In this document: one piece after another, positions 1-6,403 of the stretch | Numbering within the stretch: the stretch's first letter is position 1 | Layout: the number at the start of each line of letters is the position of its first letter | Origin: Puniceicoccaceae bacterium | Lineage (GTDB): Bacteria > Verrucomicrobiota > Verrucomicrobiia > Opitutales > Coraliomargaritaceae | Assembly: GCA_003566795.1 (NCBI GenBank) | Contig: PXBU01000197.1 | Coordinates: forward strand, 1-17,319 | Length of the DNA stretch: 17,319 bases | Reading direction: 5' to 3' | The notes under the pieces: model-generated | Databases searched by the model: none | What the model was told of the DNA's origin: nothing | What the model saw: the letters and a program-made list of their open reading frames with translations, nothing else | Position numbers and translations under genes: made by a program

Positions 1-59
1 CAAAACTTGGTAGCCGAACTTGGTAGCCGAACGCCTTTTCTCTTTTAAGGTTGATTGGG

Positions 60-214
60 CCGTAGTGCGCCGCTTCAGCAAGCACTCCGAGCGTGGTTTC
101 TGCCGGGCTGGGGCAGTGGGGCCTCAAGCGTTGCCGCAAGTGGCGGTGGGCGGTTTTTGCGGTTGGCGGTGCCGTCTGGCCGATGCGAGCGCTTGCTGAA
201 GCAGCGCGCTACGG
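60..214. repeat. Repeat A, copy 1, with inverted ends
   Basis: A ~155-bp unit begins with CCGTAGTGCGCCGCTTCAGC and ends with an imperfect reverse complement of it (GCTGAAGCAGCGCGCTACGG), so the ends form terminal inverted repeats of about 28 bp. Homology to copy 2 also covers the left flank: positions 1-217 match 249-451 with a period of 234-235 bp and only scattered substitutions. A 13-bp direct duplication (4-16 and 17-29) is present in the left flank of this copy only. No reading frame inside resembles a protein. It looks like a small non-autonomous MITE or REPIN-type element. Confidence 0.8.
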
Positions 215-294
215 GTTAGCATCCAATCAGTCTTTTAACTCACTCTCTCAAAACTTGGTAGCCGAACGCCTTTTCTCTTTTAAGGTTGATTGGG

Positions 295-448
295 CCGTAG
301 TGCGCCGCTTTAGCAAGCACTCCGAGCGTGGTTTCTGCCGGGCTGGGGCAGTGGGGCCTCGAGCGTTGCCGCAAGTGGCGGTGGGCGGTTTTTGCGATTG
401 GCGGTGCCGTCTGGCCGCGCGAGCGCTTGCTGAAGCAGCGCGCTACGG
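295..448. repeat. Repeat A, copy 2
   Basis: Second tandem copy of repeat A, about 154 bp, with the same inverted ends and the same TTTAAGGTTGATTGGG left flank. It is one or two bases shorter near the right arm (GCCGCGCGAGC against GCCGATGCGAGC). Together the copies fill most of 1-450. The remaining spacer up to the DUF1080 stop at 516 holds only a short CCGAACACCG/TCCACCGTCC stretch resembling the degenerate GGTGGACGGT repeats at 12045-12110. No gene is seen in 1-515. Confidence 0.8.
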
Positions 449-515
449 GTTGGGCCCTTGTCCCAGCGACCGAATGCCGAACACCGAACACCGCCTACTG
501 TCCACCGTCCCAAGC

Positions 516-1496
516 TCAGGGCTCCAGCAGCCAGACGTTGCGGAAGCGCACCGGGCCAGTGTGGTCTTGCAGCCACAACAGAGCTTTTTCGACCTCCGGG
601 CGACGTCCGCCGGCACCCGTGCCGGACTCCAGCTCATAGTCGTCATGGATCAGCACCCCGTTGTGATACACCGTGATGCGGGCATTTTCGGTTTTCTCCC
701 CGTTCGCGTCAAATCTCGGCGCCTGGAAATCGATGTCAAAGGTCTGCCAGGTGAGTGGTGGGTAGCACATATTTACTTTGGGTGCTTTCTCGCGGTAGAG
801 CGAGCCCGTGCTGTTAAATGCGGCTTTGCGGGCAAACCAATCAAGAATCTGTACCTCATAGCGGTGCATGATATAGACCCCGCTATTGCCACGACCCTGT
901 CCTCTGTGGGCCGGCATAAAGGGCAAGCGGAACTCAAGATGCAGCAGCATATCGCCAAACTCCTGGGCGGTGCGGCCCCCCTCGATCTTCAAGCCGTCAT
1001 CGGTCATCCCGTTGTGTTCGGCCCAGGCGTCCATATTCGTGCCGTCAAACAGCACCACGGCACCTTCCGGCGGCTCTAAGCCCATGGTGGGGCTGGTGCG
1101 TTCGACTCGCTTCAGCTCGCCGGTCACCTCGCCGTCCTCGGTCACCATTTGAAAGCTGCCGTTATGAAACCGCAGGGTGGGGGCGCCTTCACTGGTCAGC
1201 TCGGCCACGCCGTCGTTCATGTCGCCTTTGACCTCGATCAGCTCGTGCGCTTCCGGGTCCCAGCCCGCGCCGGGCAAACCACCCTGATAAAGAATGCCAT
1301 ACAGCGCCTCGTGGTTGGAGGTGACCTGGAGGCCCCACTGTTGCACATCCGCTGTATGTCCGACATACTCGCCCACGACATGGAAGTGGGGGTGCGCCGC
1401 CGCCTCGCTCGGCTCGGAGAAAATTGGCTGGTCCGCATTGACGGCAGCGGTGGCTGCCAAAATGGTGAGGCTCGCGAATAAGTTGCTTATTTTCAT
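516..1496 (-). CDS. Secreted DUF1080 (3-keto-disaccharide hydrolase-like) protein
   Basis: A 326-residue protein. Residues 1-21 form a signal peptide (lysine at 2, hydrophobic core, likely cut after VNA), so it acts outside the cytoplasm. From about residue 146 it follows the DUF1080 family, a concanavalin-like sandwich fold common in Verrucomicrobiota and Planctomycetota: VVLFDGTNMDAW at 147-158, LHLEFRLP at 185-192, NSGVYIMHRYEVQILD at 204-219, and the terminal GPVRFRNVWL at 314-323. Residues 40-130 are a separate N-terminal part (VGEYVGH, YGILYQGGLPGAGWD) that I do not recognise as a named domain. Some family members are annotated as 3-keto-disaccharide hydrolases; the substrate here is unknown. 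I chose the ATG at 1496 because the signal peptide starts there; a TTG 22 codons upstream would bury it. There is no clear Shine-Dalgarno. It appears to be a single gene. Confidence 0.85.
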   Translation of the reverse strand: MKISNLFASLTILAATAAVNADQPIFSEPSEAAAHPHFHVVGEYVGHTADVQQWGLQVTSNHEALYGILYQGGLPGAGWDPEAHELIEVKGDMNDGVAELTSEGAPTLRFHNGSFQMVTEDGEVTGELKRVERTSPTMGLEPPEGAVVLFDGTNMDAWAEHNGMTDDGLKIEGGRTAQEFGDMLLHLEFRLPFMPAHRGQGRGNSGVYIMHRYEVQILDWFARKAAFNSTGSLYREKAPKVNMCYPPLTWQTFDIDFQAPRFDANGEKTENARITVYHNGVLIHDDYELESGTGAGGRRPEVEKALLWLQDHTGPVRFRNVWLLEP

Positions 1497-1740
1497 AATT
1501 TTATGATGGGGATGGATAAAAACGATGAAGGCATGGCTACGGAAAAAGCGAAGCAAGTTCAAGATCGTAGTGAGGAATTTGCAGGGTGCATTTCTGGTAG
1601 CGGGGTTGGGGTTAAGATTAAGATTCGGATTTCACCCCAGTTAGAAATCGCATCCGAATTTAAAGTGGCCAGGATGGATCCGACAGCTCTGAGTGCCCAG
1701 AGTTCGAAATGAAGTAGAAATTTGGAGTGGCTTTTTCGTG

Positions 1741-1813
1741 TAGCCGAAGCCCTTCGGCTTTGGTGGGAGCTTCCGGTGGTTGCGAAACGACCAAACGCGA
1801 AGGCGTTCGGCTA
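1741..1813. repeat. Inverted pair of TAGCCG hairpin repeats with different stems
   Basis: Positions 1741-1763 (+) read TAGCCG, stem AAGCC, loop CTTC, stem GGCTT, then TGG. Positions 1791-1813 on the minus strand read TAGCCG, stem AACGC, loop CTTC, stem GCGTT, then TGG. Head, loop and tail are identical. The stem differs at two base pairs, each changed on both sides. The two hairpins point at each other across 27 bp, the layout of a REPIN. The TAGCCGAACGCC head also occurs at 24-35 and 259-270, next to repeat A. Confidence 0.75.
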
Positions 1814-1853
1814 CCGCGGTCGGTTATGCCAGGGGGGGGCTGCCGCAATGCCG

Positions 1854-2104
1854 TTCGAATCGCGGGATAAACCCGCTCGCTACGGTGGATCGCGGGGTAA
1901 ACCCGCTCGCTACTACGAAGCCGTAGCGACTGGCTTAACGCCAGGATGAACTACGAAGCCGTAGCGACTGGCTTAACGCCAGGATGAACCAATTTTTAAA
2001 TTTTAAACCGAGTATCGAATCGCGGGGTAAACCCGCTCGCTACGATGATCGCGGGATAAACCCGCTCGCTACGGTGGATCGCGGGATGAACCCGCTGGCT
2101 ACGG
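1854..2104. repeat. Cluster of seven TAGCGA hairpin repeats
   Basis: Five copies on the minus strand (about 1854-1885, 1889-1913, 2015-2044, 2048-2073, 2078-2104) read TAGCGA, stem GCGGG, a 5-base loop, stem CCCGC, then GATTCGAA or a shorter tail; the last copy reads TAGCCA at its head. Two copies on the plus strand (within 1913-1988) read TAGCGA, stem CTGGC, loop TTAAC, stem GCCAG, GATGAA. The spacer 1563-2113 otherwise holds no convincing gene: 1563-1720 is low-information sequence and 2000-2013 is AT-rich. Confidence 0.85.
1913..1988. repeat. Perfect 38-bp tandem duplication
   Basis: Positions 1913-1950 and 1951-1988 are identical. Each unit carries CTACGAAGC followed by one CTGGC/GCCAG hairpin repeat. 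The absence of any mismatch suggests recent duplication inside the hairpin cluster. Confidence 0.9.
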
Positions 2105-2113
2105 TGTGCACCG

Positions 2114-2386
2114 CTAGTTAACCAGCAGCGCCAGTGCGACAATACTTTCGTAAGTGATCCAGGCGAGTAGTAGGATCCCGAGTGCGATCACGACACGCCG
2201 CATGATCTTGCGCCGTTTACGCGGCAGGTCGAAATGCTTGAGGCGGCCGCCGGTGCCGGAAGTCTGCGAAAGAAAGCTGCCCAGATTGGATGTCTCCGGT
2301 TGTCCGCCCCTGGTCATTTTTGGCAGTTCGAATGCACCCGAGCGGGCTTTTCGTTCGTAGCGCCATTTGTAGTAGAGGTGCAGCAT
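2114..2386 (-). CDS. Small basic protein with C-terminal membrane anchor
   Basis: A 90-residue protein that I cannot assign to a family. It begins MLHLYYKWRYERKARSG, is basic throughout its first 63 residues (KWRYERKAR, RKRRKIMRR), and ends with one hydrophobic helix, residues about 64-88 (VVIALGILLLAW, SIVALALL), two residues before the stop. This fits a tail-anchored inner-membrane protein with a positively charged cytoplasmic side. It lies alone between the hairpin cluster, which ends ten bases past its stop, and the divergently transcribed panB operon. The 60 bases between its start and the panB start would have to hold both promoters. Its base composition and plausible topology make it more likely real than a shadow, since no larger gene overlaps it. 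No strong ribosome binding site precedes the ATG. Confidence 0.55.
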   Translation of the reverse strand: MLHLYYKWRYERKARSGAFELPKMTRGGQPETSNLGSFLSQTSGTGGRLKHFDLPRKRRKIMRRVVIALGILLLAWITYESIVALALLVN

Positions 2387-2467
2387 GTTGGACTTATTTA
2401 TTGAGGGGCACTTTTGTGTTCGCGTCTTTAGTCAGATCTCTCTTGCATGGGAGTTCAATTTTTTTCG

Positions 2468-3253
2468 ATGCAGGCAGACAAAATAACTACTCAAACCATT
2501 TCGCTACTCAAGGGTGAACGTCCGGTCGTGGCTGTGACGGCCTACGACACGCAGATGGCCCGCTACGCCGATGAAGCCGGGGTCGATCTGATCCTGGTCG
2601 GCGACTCGGTGGGCACGACCCAACTGGGTTTTCCGACCACGGTGCCGGTCACGCTGGAGATGATGCTGCACCACACTGCGGCCGTTGCGCGGGCCGCGCC
2701 CGGTGCGCTGTTGGTGGCGGATGTTCCGTTTGCAGTGGCGCACGATGATTTTCCAGGGCTGTTGCAGGCTTGTCGCCGACTCATGCAGGAAGCCGGCGCG
2801 GAGGCGGTCAAGATTGAGGGTGGGGCCCTGATGGCGCCGAAGGTCAAGCGCCTGATGCAGGCGGGCATACCCGTGCTGGGGCACATTGGTTTGCTGCCGC
2901 AGAGCTTTCATCAGCTGGGCGGCTACCGCAAGTTCGGCTGTAGTGATAGTGAGAAGAGCGTGCTGGTGGAGGACGCCCTCGCATTGGAACAGGCGGGATG
3001 CTTCGCTTTGATCTGCGAGATGACGGAAGGCACGGTCGCCGGAGCGATTGCCAGCCAGCTGAAGGTGCCGCTGATTGGTATCGGCAGCGGTCCCCACTGT
3101 GATGGGCAGATTCTGGTGAGCAATGATTTGCTGGGCATGAATAGTGGCTACGTGCCCTCCTTCGTCCGGCAATATGCGCAACTCGGTAATGAGGCCCGGC
3201 TGGCCTTTGCCAATTATGCCGAGGATGTGCGTAACCAAAAATTTCCCTCATGA
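2468..3253 (+). CDS. panB: 3-methyl-2-oxobutanoate hydroxymethyltransferase
   Basis: A 261-residue cytoplasmic enzyme that transfers a hydroxymethyl group from methylene-tetrahydrofolate to 2-oxoisovalerate, giving ketopantoate, the first step to pantothenate and CoA. Family signatures in order: TTQTISLLKG at the start, VTAYD at 23-27, LVGDS at 43-47, ADVPF at 84-88, KIEGG at 115-119, GHIGLLPQS at 138-146, ICEMTEG at 182-188, IGIGSG at 203-208, CDGQILVSND at 211-220. From the known enzyme, D46 and D85 should bind the metal and E184 should act as the base. I chose the ATG at 2468 because the next residues align with the usual PanB N-terminus; an in-frame ATG at 2447 would add seven residues. 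Neither start has a good ribosome binding site. It is the first gene of an operon and its stop overlaps the gpsA start by 4 bp. panC and panD are not in the window. Confidence 0.96.
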   Translation: MQADKITTQTISLLKGERPVVAVTAYDTQMARYADEAGVDLILVGDSVGTTQLGFPTTVPVTLEMMLHHTAAVARAAPGALLVADVPFAVAHDDFPGLLQACRRLMQEAGAEAVKIEGGALMAPKVKRLMQAGIPVLGHIGLLPQSFHQLGGYRKFGCSDSEKSVLVEDALALEQAGCFALICEMTEGTVAGAIASQLKVPLIGIGSGPHCDGQILVSNDLLGMNSGYVPSFVRQYAQLGNEARLAFANYAEDVRNQKFPS

Positions 3254-4290
3254 ATTGTTGTATTCTAGGAGCGGGTGCCTGGGGCACGGCGATGGCCTTG
3301 CATCTGGATCGCTGTGGCCATTCGGTGACGCTGGTGCCGCGCCGGATGGAGCAAGCACTGGAAATTGCCTCCTCGCGGGAGAATGCCGACTATCTGCCGG
3401 GCTTTGAGCTGCCGCACCGCATCCAGATCGGTTACGAGATCGGGCCGGTGCTGATGGAGGCGGATGTGCTGTTCTTTGCCTGCCCGTCGCAGGCAATACG
3501 TGATTTGGCGCAGCAAGTTCAGCCCCATCTGGCGGCGGCGCGCCAGCTCAAGCTCGGGCTGGTGATGTGCAAGGGGCTCGAGCTCGATAGCTTCAAGGCG
3601 CCCGCGGAGATCCTGGAGGAGTCCTTACCCGGCATTCATTGTGGCGTGCTCTCCGGGCCGACCTTTGCGGGTGAAGTCGCGGCGGGTCAACCGACTGCGG
3701 TGGTGCTGGCACTGCCCGCGGCCCTGGAGCTGGAGTCCGCCAAGCGCTATCAGGAGGCTTTCAGTAATGCCACGCTGCGCTGCTACCTCTCCTCCGATGT
3801 GCGGGGCACGGAGCTGGGCGGCACACTGAAGAATATATATGCCATCGGCGCCGGGATGTGTGACGGGCTGGAGCTGGGCGATAACGCCAAGGCGGCCTAC
3901 CTGACCCGCAGCCTAAACGAACTCCTGAAGTTGGGAGCCGCGCTGGGTGGGCAAACGGAGACCTTCTACGGCTTGAGTGGCTTCGGGGATTTGATCGCCA
4001 CCTGCTCGGGTGCCTGGAGTCGCAATCGCACCCTTGGTCAGCAGGTCGCACAGGGCGAGAAAGCCGAGTCGATCATGCAGCAGCAAAAAACCGTGGTCGA
4101 AGGCTACCGCGCGACGGAGTGCCTGAAGCATTACTGCGAGCGGGAAAAAATCGATGCGCCAATCCTGTTCAAAATTTACGCAGTGCTGTATGAAGGCCTC
4201 GGCCCTGATGAAGCCATCCAAAGCCTGATGACCCGGGACTTGAAGGCCGAGTCACCAGCGAGCTGCCACTCTCCAACCGACTACGTATAA
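3250..4290 (+). CDS. gpsA: Glycerol-3-phosphate dehydrogenase [NAD(P)+]
   Basis: A 346-residue cytoplasmic enzyme that reduces dihydroxyacetone phosphate to sn-glycerol-3-phosphate, the backbone of membrane phospholipids. The N-terminal Rossmann motif is GAGAWGTA (7-14). Then come FACPSQAIRDL, KGLE, SGPTFAGEVAAGQPTAV, and the catalytic stretch GGTLKNIYAIGAGMCDGL with the expected active-site lysine K194. The C-terminal helical domain has TFYGLSGFGDLIATC, SRNR and VVEGYRA. Its length is close to the usual 330-340. The ATG overlaps the panB stop (ATGA), so translation is probably coupled; there is no separate Shine-Dalgarno. The SET-domain gene follows after one base, so panB, gpsA and the methyltransferase are almost certainly one transcript. 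No key residue appears to be missing. Confidence 0.96.
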   Translation: MNCCILGAGAWGTAMALHLDRCGHSVTLVPRRMEQALEIASSRENADYLPGFELPHRIQIGYEIGPVLMEADVLFFACPSQAIRDLAQQVQPHLAAARQLKLGLVMCKGLELDSFKAPAEILEESLPGIHCGVLSGPTFAGEVAAGQPTAVVLALPAALELESAKRYQEAFSNATLRCYLSSDVRGTELGGTLKNIYAIGAGMCDGLELGDNAKAAYLTRSLNELLKLGAALGGQTETFYGLSGFGDLIATCSGAWSRNRTLGQQVAQGEKAESIMQQQKTVVEGYRATECLKHYCEREKIDAPILFKIYAVLYEGLGPDEAIQSLMTRDLKAESPASCHSPTDYV

Positions 4291-4291
4291 A

Positions 4292-4822
4292 ATGCCGAAA
4301 CGCCTCTGTAAAGTCGCCTCCTCTCCAATCCACAAACGCGGGCTTTTTGCCACTGCCGACATTCCGGCGGGCACCGACATTATTCAGTATGTCGGCGAAA
4401 AAATCACCAAGGAAGAGTCCACTCGCCGCGCGCTCGAATGGGAGGCGAAGGCCCGCAAGACCGGTTCAGGGCTGGTTTACATATTTGAACTCGACGACGA
4501 ATGGGATCTGGACGGACGCCGCGGCCGCAATCCCGCCCGCTACATGAACCATTCCTGCGATGGCAACTGCGAGGCGATCAACTACGACGGTGAGATTTGG
4601 ATCACCGCCCGCAAAGACATTCGCGAGGGTGAAGAGCTCACCTACGATTACGGCTACGATATGGAGCACTTCCTCGACCACCCCTGCGAGTGTGGGGCGG
4701 ATAATTGTATCGGCTTCATCGTGCGCGAGGATCAGCGCAAAAAAGTCAAAAAGCTCCTGCGCGGGAAAAAGAAAAAGAAGAAGGGGAAAAAGGGGAAAAA
4801 GAAGAAGGGCGCCAAAAAATGA
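4292..4822 (+). CDS. SET-domain lysine methyltransferase with lysine-rich tail
   Basis: A 176-residue protein. Residues 4-122 form a compact SET domain that would transfer methyl groups from S-adenosylmethionine to protein lysines: HKRGLFAT at 14-21, the pseudoknot motif RYMNHSCDGNCEA at 83-95, and GEELTYDYGY at 113-122. A post-SET zinc motif follows, CECGADNC (132-139), which with C89 would hold one zinc as in eukaryotic post-SET enzymes. The last ~28 residues (about 149-176) are almost only K, G and R, much like the tail of a histone or H1-like protein; this could bind nucleic acid or be a substrate. The tail is encoded by A-rich runs. The gene starts one base after the gpsA stop, so it is co-transcribed. 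Bacterial SET proteins are known, best in Chlamydia, but the substrate of this one is unknown. Confidence 0.9.
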   Translation: MPKRLCKVASSPIHKRGLFATADIPAGTDIIQYVGEKITKEESTRRALEWEAKARKTGSGLVYIFELDDEWDLDGRRGRNPARYMNHSCDGNCEAINYDGEIWITARKDIREGEELTYDYGYDMEHFLDHPCECGADNCIGFIVREDQRKKVKKLLRGKKKKKKGKKGKKKKGAKK

Positions 4823-4830
4823 ACCTACGG

Positions 4831-4917
4831 TAGCAGCGGGATCTTGCCGCTGAGGAACGGCTGGCCCGCGAAGAGCTCAGCCGTGTCGAAGCACGCTTTG
4901 GCTCCCAACAGGCATGA
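4831..4917 (+). pseudogene. Possible remnant of a helical protein gene
   Basis: Just after the SET gene, the frame between TAG (4831) and TGA (4915) reads QRDLAAEERLAREELSRVEA followed by RFGSQQA. This is amphipathic, rich in E, R, L and A, and looks like the C-terminal helix of a real protein. It has no start codon, and the frame is closed upstream. The same DNA also holds a short inverted repeat (CAGCGG at 4834-4839, CCGCTG at 4847-4852) without a T-tract. It may be a gene tail left by a deletion, or chance. In the rest of 4823-5285, 4929-4958 repeats CGGCAGAATAAT twice and the remainder is hairpin repeats listed separately. Confidence 0.2.
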
Positions 4918-5028
4918 GGAGTCGGGGAGCGGCAGAATAATTAACGGCAGAATAATCCGTAAAAGAGTGCTCAGAGGACGGGAGATAGAGGACAGAGTTT
5001 AAATAGGTTTAATGAAATATTTTCATTT

Positions 5029-5058
5029 GTAGCGAGCGGGTTAACCCCGCGATTCGAA
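5029..5058 (+). repeat. TAGCGA hairpin, GCGGG stem
   Basis: Plus-strand copy of the 1854-2104 family: TAGCGA, stem GCGGG, loop TTAAC, stem CCCGC, GATTCGAA. It lies isolated in the spacer between the SET gene and the convergent DUF1573 gene. Confidence 0.85.
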
Positions 5059-5076
5059 CTGGCTGTCCCGGGGTAG

Positions 5077-5142
5077 AAAAGACGGCACTGTCGTGCCATC
5101 GCTACGGCAACCTTGTAGCGACCTTGCGAAAGCAGGGTCCTT
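5077..5142. repeat. GACA/GAAA-loop hairpins in inverted arrangement
   Basis: The minus strand of 5077-5107 reads TAGCGA, T, stem GGCAC, loop GACA, stem GTGCC, GTC, TTTT. The plus strand of 5115-5140 reads TAGCGA, C, stem CTTGC, loop GAAA, stem GCAGG (one wobble pair), GTC. The heads lie back to back. The same two stem types recur together at 10301-10376. The minus-strand hairpin followed by TTTT could also act as a terminator. Confidence 0.75.
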
Positions 5143-5170
5143 CCGCGGATATATTTGGAGCTGAATGGAG

Positions 5171-5200
5171 CAGAAAAGACGGCAGTGCCGTGCCATCGCC
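5171..5200 (-). repeat. Degenerate GGCAC-type hairpin
   Basis: Read on the minus strand: GCGATGGCACGGCACTGCCG followed by TCTTTTCTG. It matches the 5077-5102 and 10302-10327 repeats with two changes in the loop/stem region, so only a shorter GGCA/TGCC stem remains. Confidence 0.7.
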
Positions 5201-5202
5201 TC

Positions 5203-5291
5203 TTGTCGTAGCCGCAAGTGGCGGTGAGCGGTTTTGCGAATGTTGCTGCCGTCTGGCCGATGCGAGCGCTTGCTCAAGCAGCGCGCTACGG
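5203..5291. repeat. Repeat A, right-hand part only
   Basis: Positions 5211-5291 match the right half of repeat A (compare about 130-214): GCCGCAAGTGGCGGTGAGCG, then GCCGTCTGGCCGATGCGAGC and GCAGCGCGCTACGG. The left inverted arm is absent. The terminal CTACGG overlaps the end of the DUF1573 gene and contains its stop codon. Confidence 0.8.
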
Positions 5292-5948
5292 CTGCACAAA
5301 GGTGTGGACCACCGCCTCGGCGGTCCGGCCGTCCGGGCCACTGGCGGTCACCGTCACCTTGCCACGGTATAGCTCGTCGTAGGACTTGGGCGCGATACGC
5401 AGCACGCGGGTCGCCCGGCCCGTGGCATCCTCCTCTGCGATGAGCTCCAGCTGGTCGCGGTCGTATTCGATTTTCTGAATCTCGTCCACATAGCGTTGAT
5501 CCAACTGGATGGTGACACGGCGTTCGGTCTGCGAGCTGGTCGGATTCCAGTAAAGCACGCGGGGCGTGACCTCGATCAATTGTGGGATGCGCACATTCAT
5601 GTGCAGGGTCGCGACTGCTTGCTCGTGGTCGTCGATAAACACTTGCAGCCGATTGCGATTCAGGCCCTGACGTTTGCCTCGATTGAAGGTGGCGGCGATC
5701 TCGGTGGTTCCGCCCGGTTCGATTATTCTGCGGTCGATCACCGACCCGGTGCAGCCACAGCTCGAGGAGATACGTGCGATGCGGACTCGTTCGTCTCCCT
5801 CGTTGGTTACCTTAAAACTGGCACGGATTTCTTCCTGCTCCGGCTCCATGTCCAGATTTACCTCGGTGCGGTCCCAGCGGAGGGAGGCTCCCACCAGCAA
5901 GTTGGTGGTCAAAAAACTAATTAAAAGCAGTAGGATTGGTTGACGCAT
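5286..5948 (-). CDS. Exported DUF1573 family protein
   Basis: A 220-residue protein with an N-terminal signal peptide (about residues 1-20, MRQPILLLLISFLTTNLLVG). Residues 24-120 match the DUF1573 pattern, an Ig-like beta fold: a strand region FKVTNEG at 45-51, the hallmark SSSCGCTG at 61-68, and IEPGGTTEIAATF at 76-88. Residues 120-220 look like a second beta-rich domain. The function of DUF1573 proteins is not established. The close cysteine pair C64/C66 and its operon partners suggest envelope thiol, metal or sulfur chemistry; that is inference. It is the last gene of a three-gene operon, five bases after the MauE-like gene. The stop codon and last proline codon lie in a truncated repeat A, so the C-terminus may have been trimmed or reset by that insertion. 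Confidence 0.85.
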   Translation of the reverse strand: MRQPILLLLISFLTTNLLVGASLRWDRTEVNLDMEPEQEEIRASFKVTNEGDERVRIARISSSCGCTGSVIDRRIIEPGGTTEIAATFNRGKRQGLNRNRLQVFIDDHEQAVATLHMNVRIPQLIEVTPRVLYWNPTSSQTERRVTIQLDQRYVDEIQKIEYDRDQLELIAEEDATGRATRVLRIAPKSYDELYRGKVTVTASGPDGRTAEAVVHTFVQP

Positions 5949-5953
5949 AAGAT

Positions 5954-6403
5954 CTATTCAGAGCGGAACGGCGCACGCGGGTTCCTTAACGCGATACGCA
6001 AAACAAAAATTGAAGTTATCAGCAACGCGAGGTTGCGCAAGATTAACCAGTGGTAATCGGGGCTGCCCGCGCTCTCGCCAAAGCAGCCACAATCGATGTC
6101 GAGGCCACGCGCCCAAGAGAGCAGATGCAGGGCGATGAAGACGCCGAGCAGCCCGATCATAGTGCATGCGCTGGCGCGCCGCAACCATGGGGTGAGCAGC
6201 CCGATGCCGATGACAATTTCCAGCCAGGGCAGCACAATCGCCCCCGCCATGGCCCAGCTCCCGCTGATGATGCGATAGTTTTCGATCGCGACGGCAAAGG
6301 CCACCGGATCCTGCACCTTCGGTAGCCCGGCCTGCAGGAAAACCCCGGCCAGCACCAGGCGGGCAATCAGGCCAAAGAAACTGGTCGGGTCTACTCGGAC
6401 CAT
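5954..6403 (-). CDS. MauE/DoxX-family integral membrane protein
   Basis: A 149-residue membrane protein with four predicted helices (about 9-27, 52-71, 81-98, 119-138). The first helix and loop carry the DoxX/MauE signature (LVLAGVFLQAGLPKVQDP). After helix 3 comes LDIDCGCFGE at 101-110, the CGCFG motif typical of MauE-like proteins. MauE is needed to mature the disulfide-rich methylamine dehydrogenase subunit, but many homologues occur without mau genes, as here, and a general role in membrane thiol-disulfide or quinone-linked redox is a reasonable guess. The ATG at 6403 is preceded at nine bases by GGGAGG, which decides the start against an in-frame TTG at 6412. It overlaps the rhodanese gene by 13 bp, so translation is probably coupled. 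No methylamine dehydrogenase gene is near. Confidence 0.85.
   Translation of the reverse strand: MVRVDPTSFFGLIARLVLAGVFLQAGLPKVQDPVAFAVAIENYRIISGSWAMAGAIVLPWLEIVIGIGLLTPWLRRASACTMIGLLGVFIALHLLSWARGLDIDCGCFGESAGSPDYHWLILRNLALLITSIFVLRIALRNPRAPFRSE

Noticed and set aside
93..1079. A 328-codon plus-strand open frame
   Set aside because: It runs through repeat A copies and then antisense to the DUF1080 gene. The minus-strand frame has a signal peptide and family motifs.
1503..1712. A 69-codon plus-strand frame between the DUF1080 gene and the repeats
   Set aside because: Low-complexity content (KIKIRIS from AAGATTAAGATTCGG-type repeats), no family likeness and no start signal.
1854..2104. Possible CRISPR array
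   Set aside because: Repeats are irregular in spacing and orientation, spacers are a few bases to tens of bases with no constant length, and no cas gene is present.
2504..3238. A 244-codon minus-strand open frame opposite panB
   Set aside because: Shadow of panB; it is histidine- and arginine-rich with no recognisable motif.
5954..6403. Evidence for a methylamine utilisation cluster
   Set aside because: MauE-like proteins occur widely without mau genes; no methylamine dehydrogenase or other mau gene is in the window.
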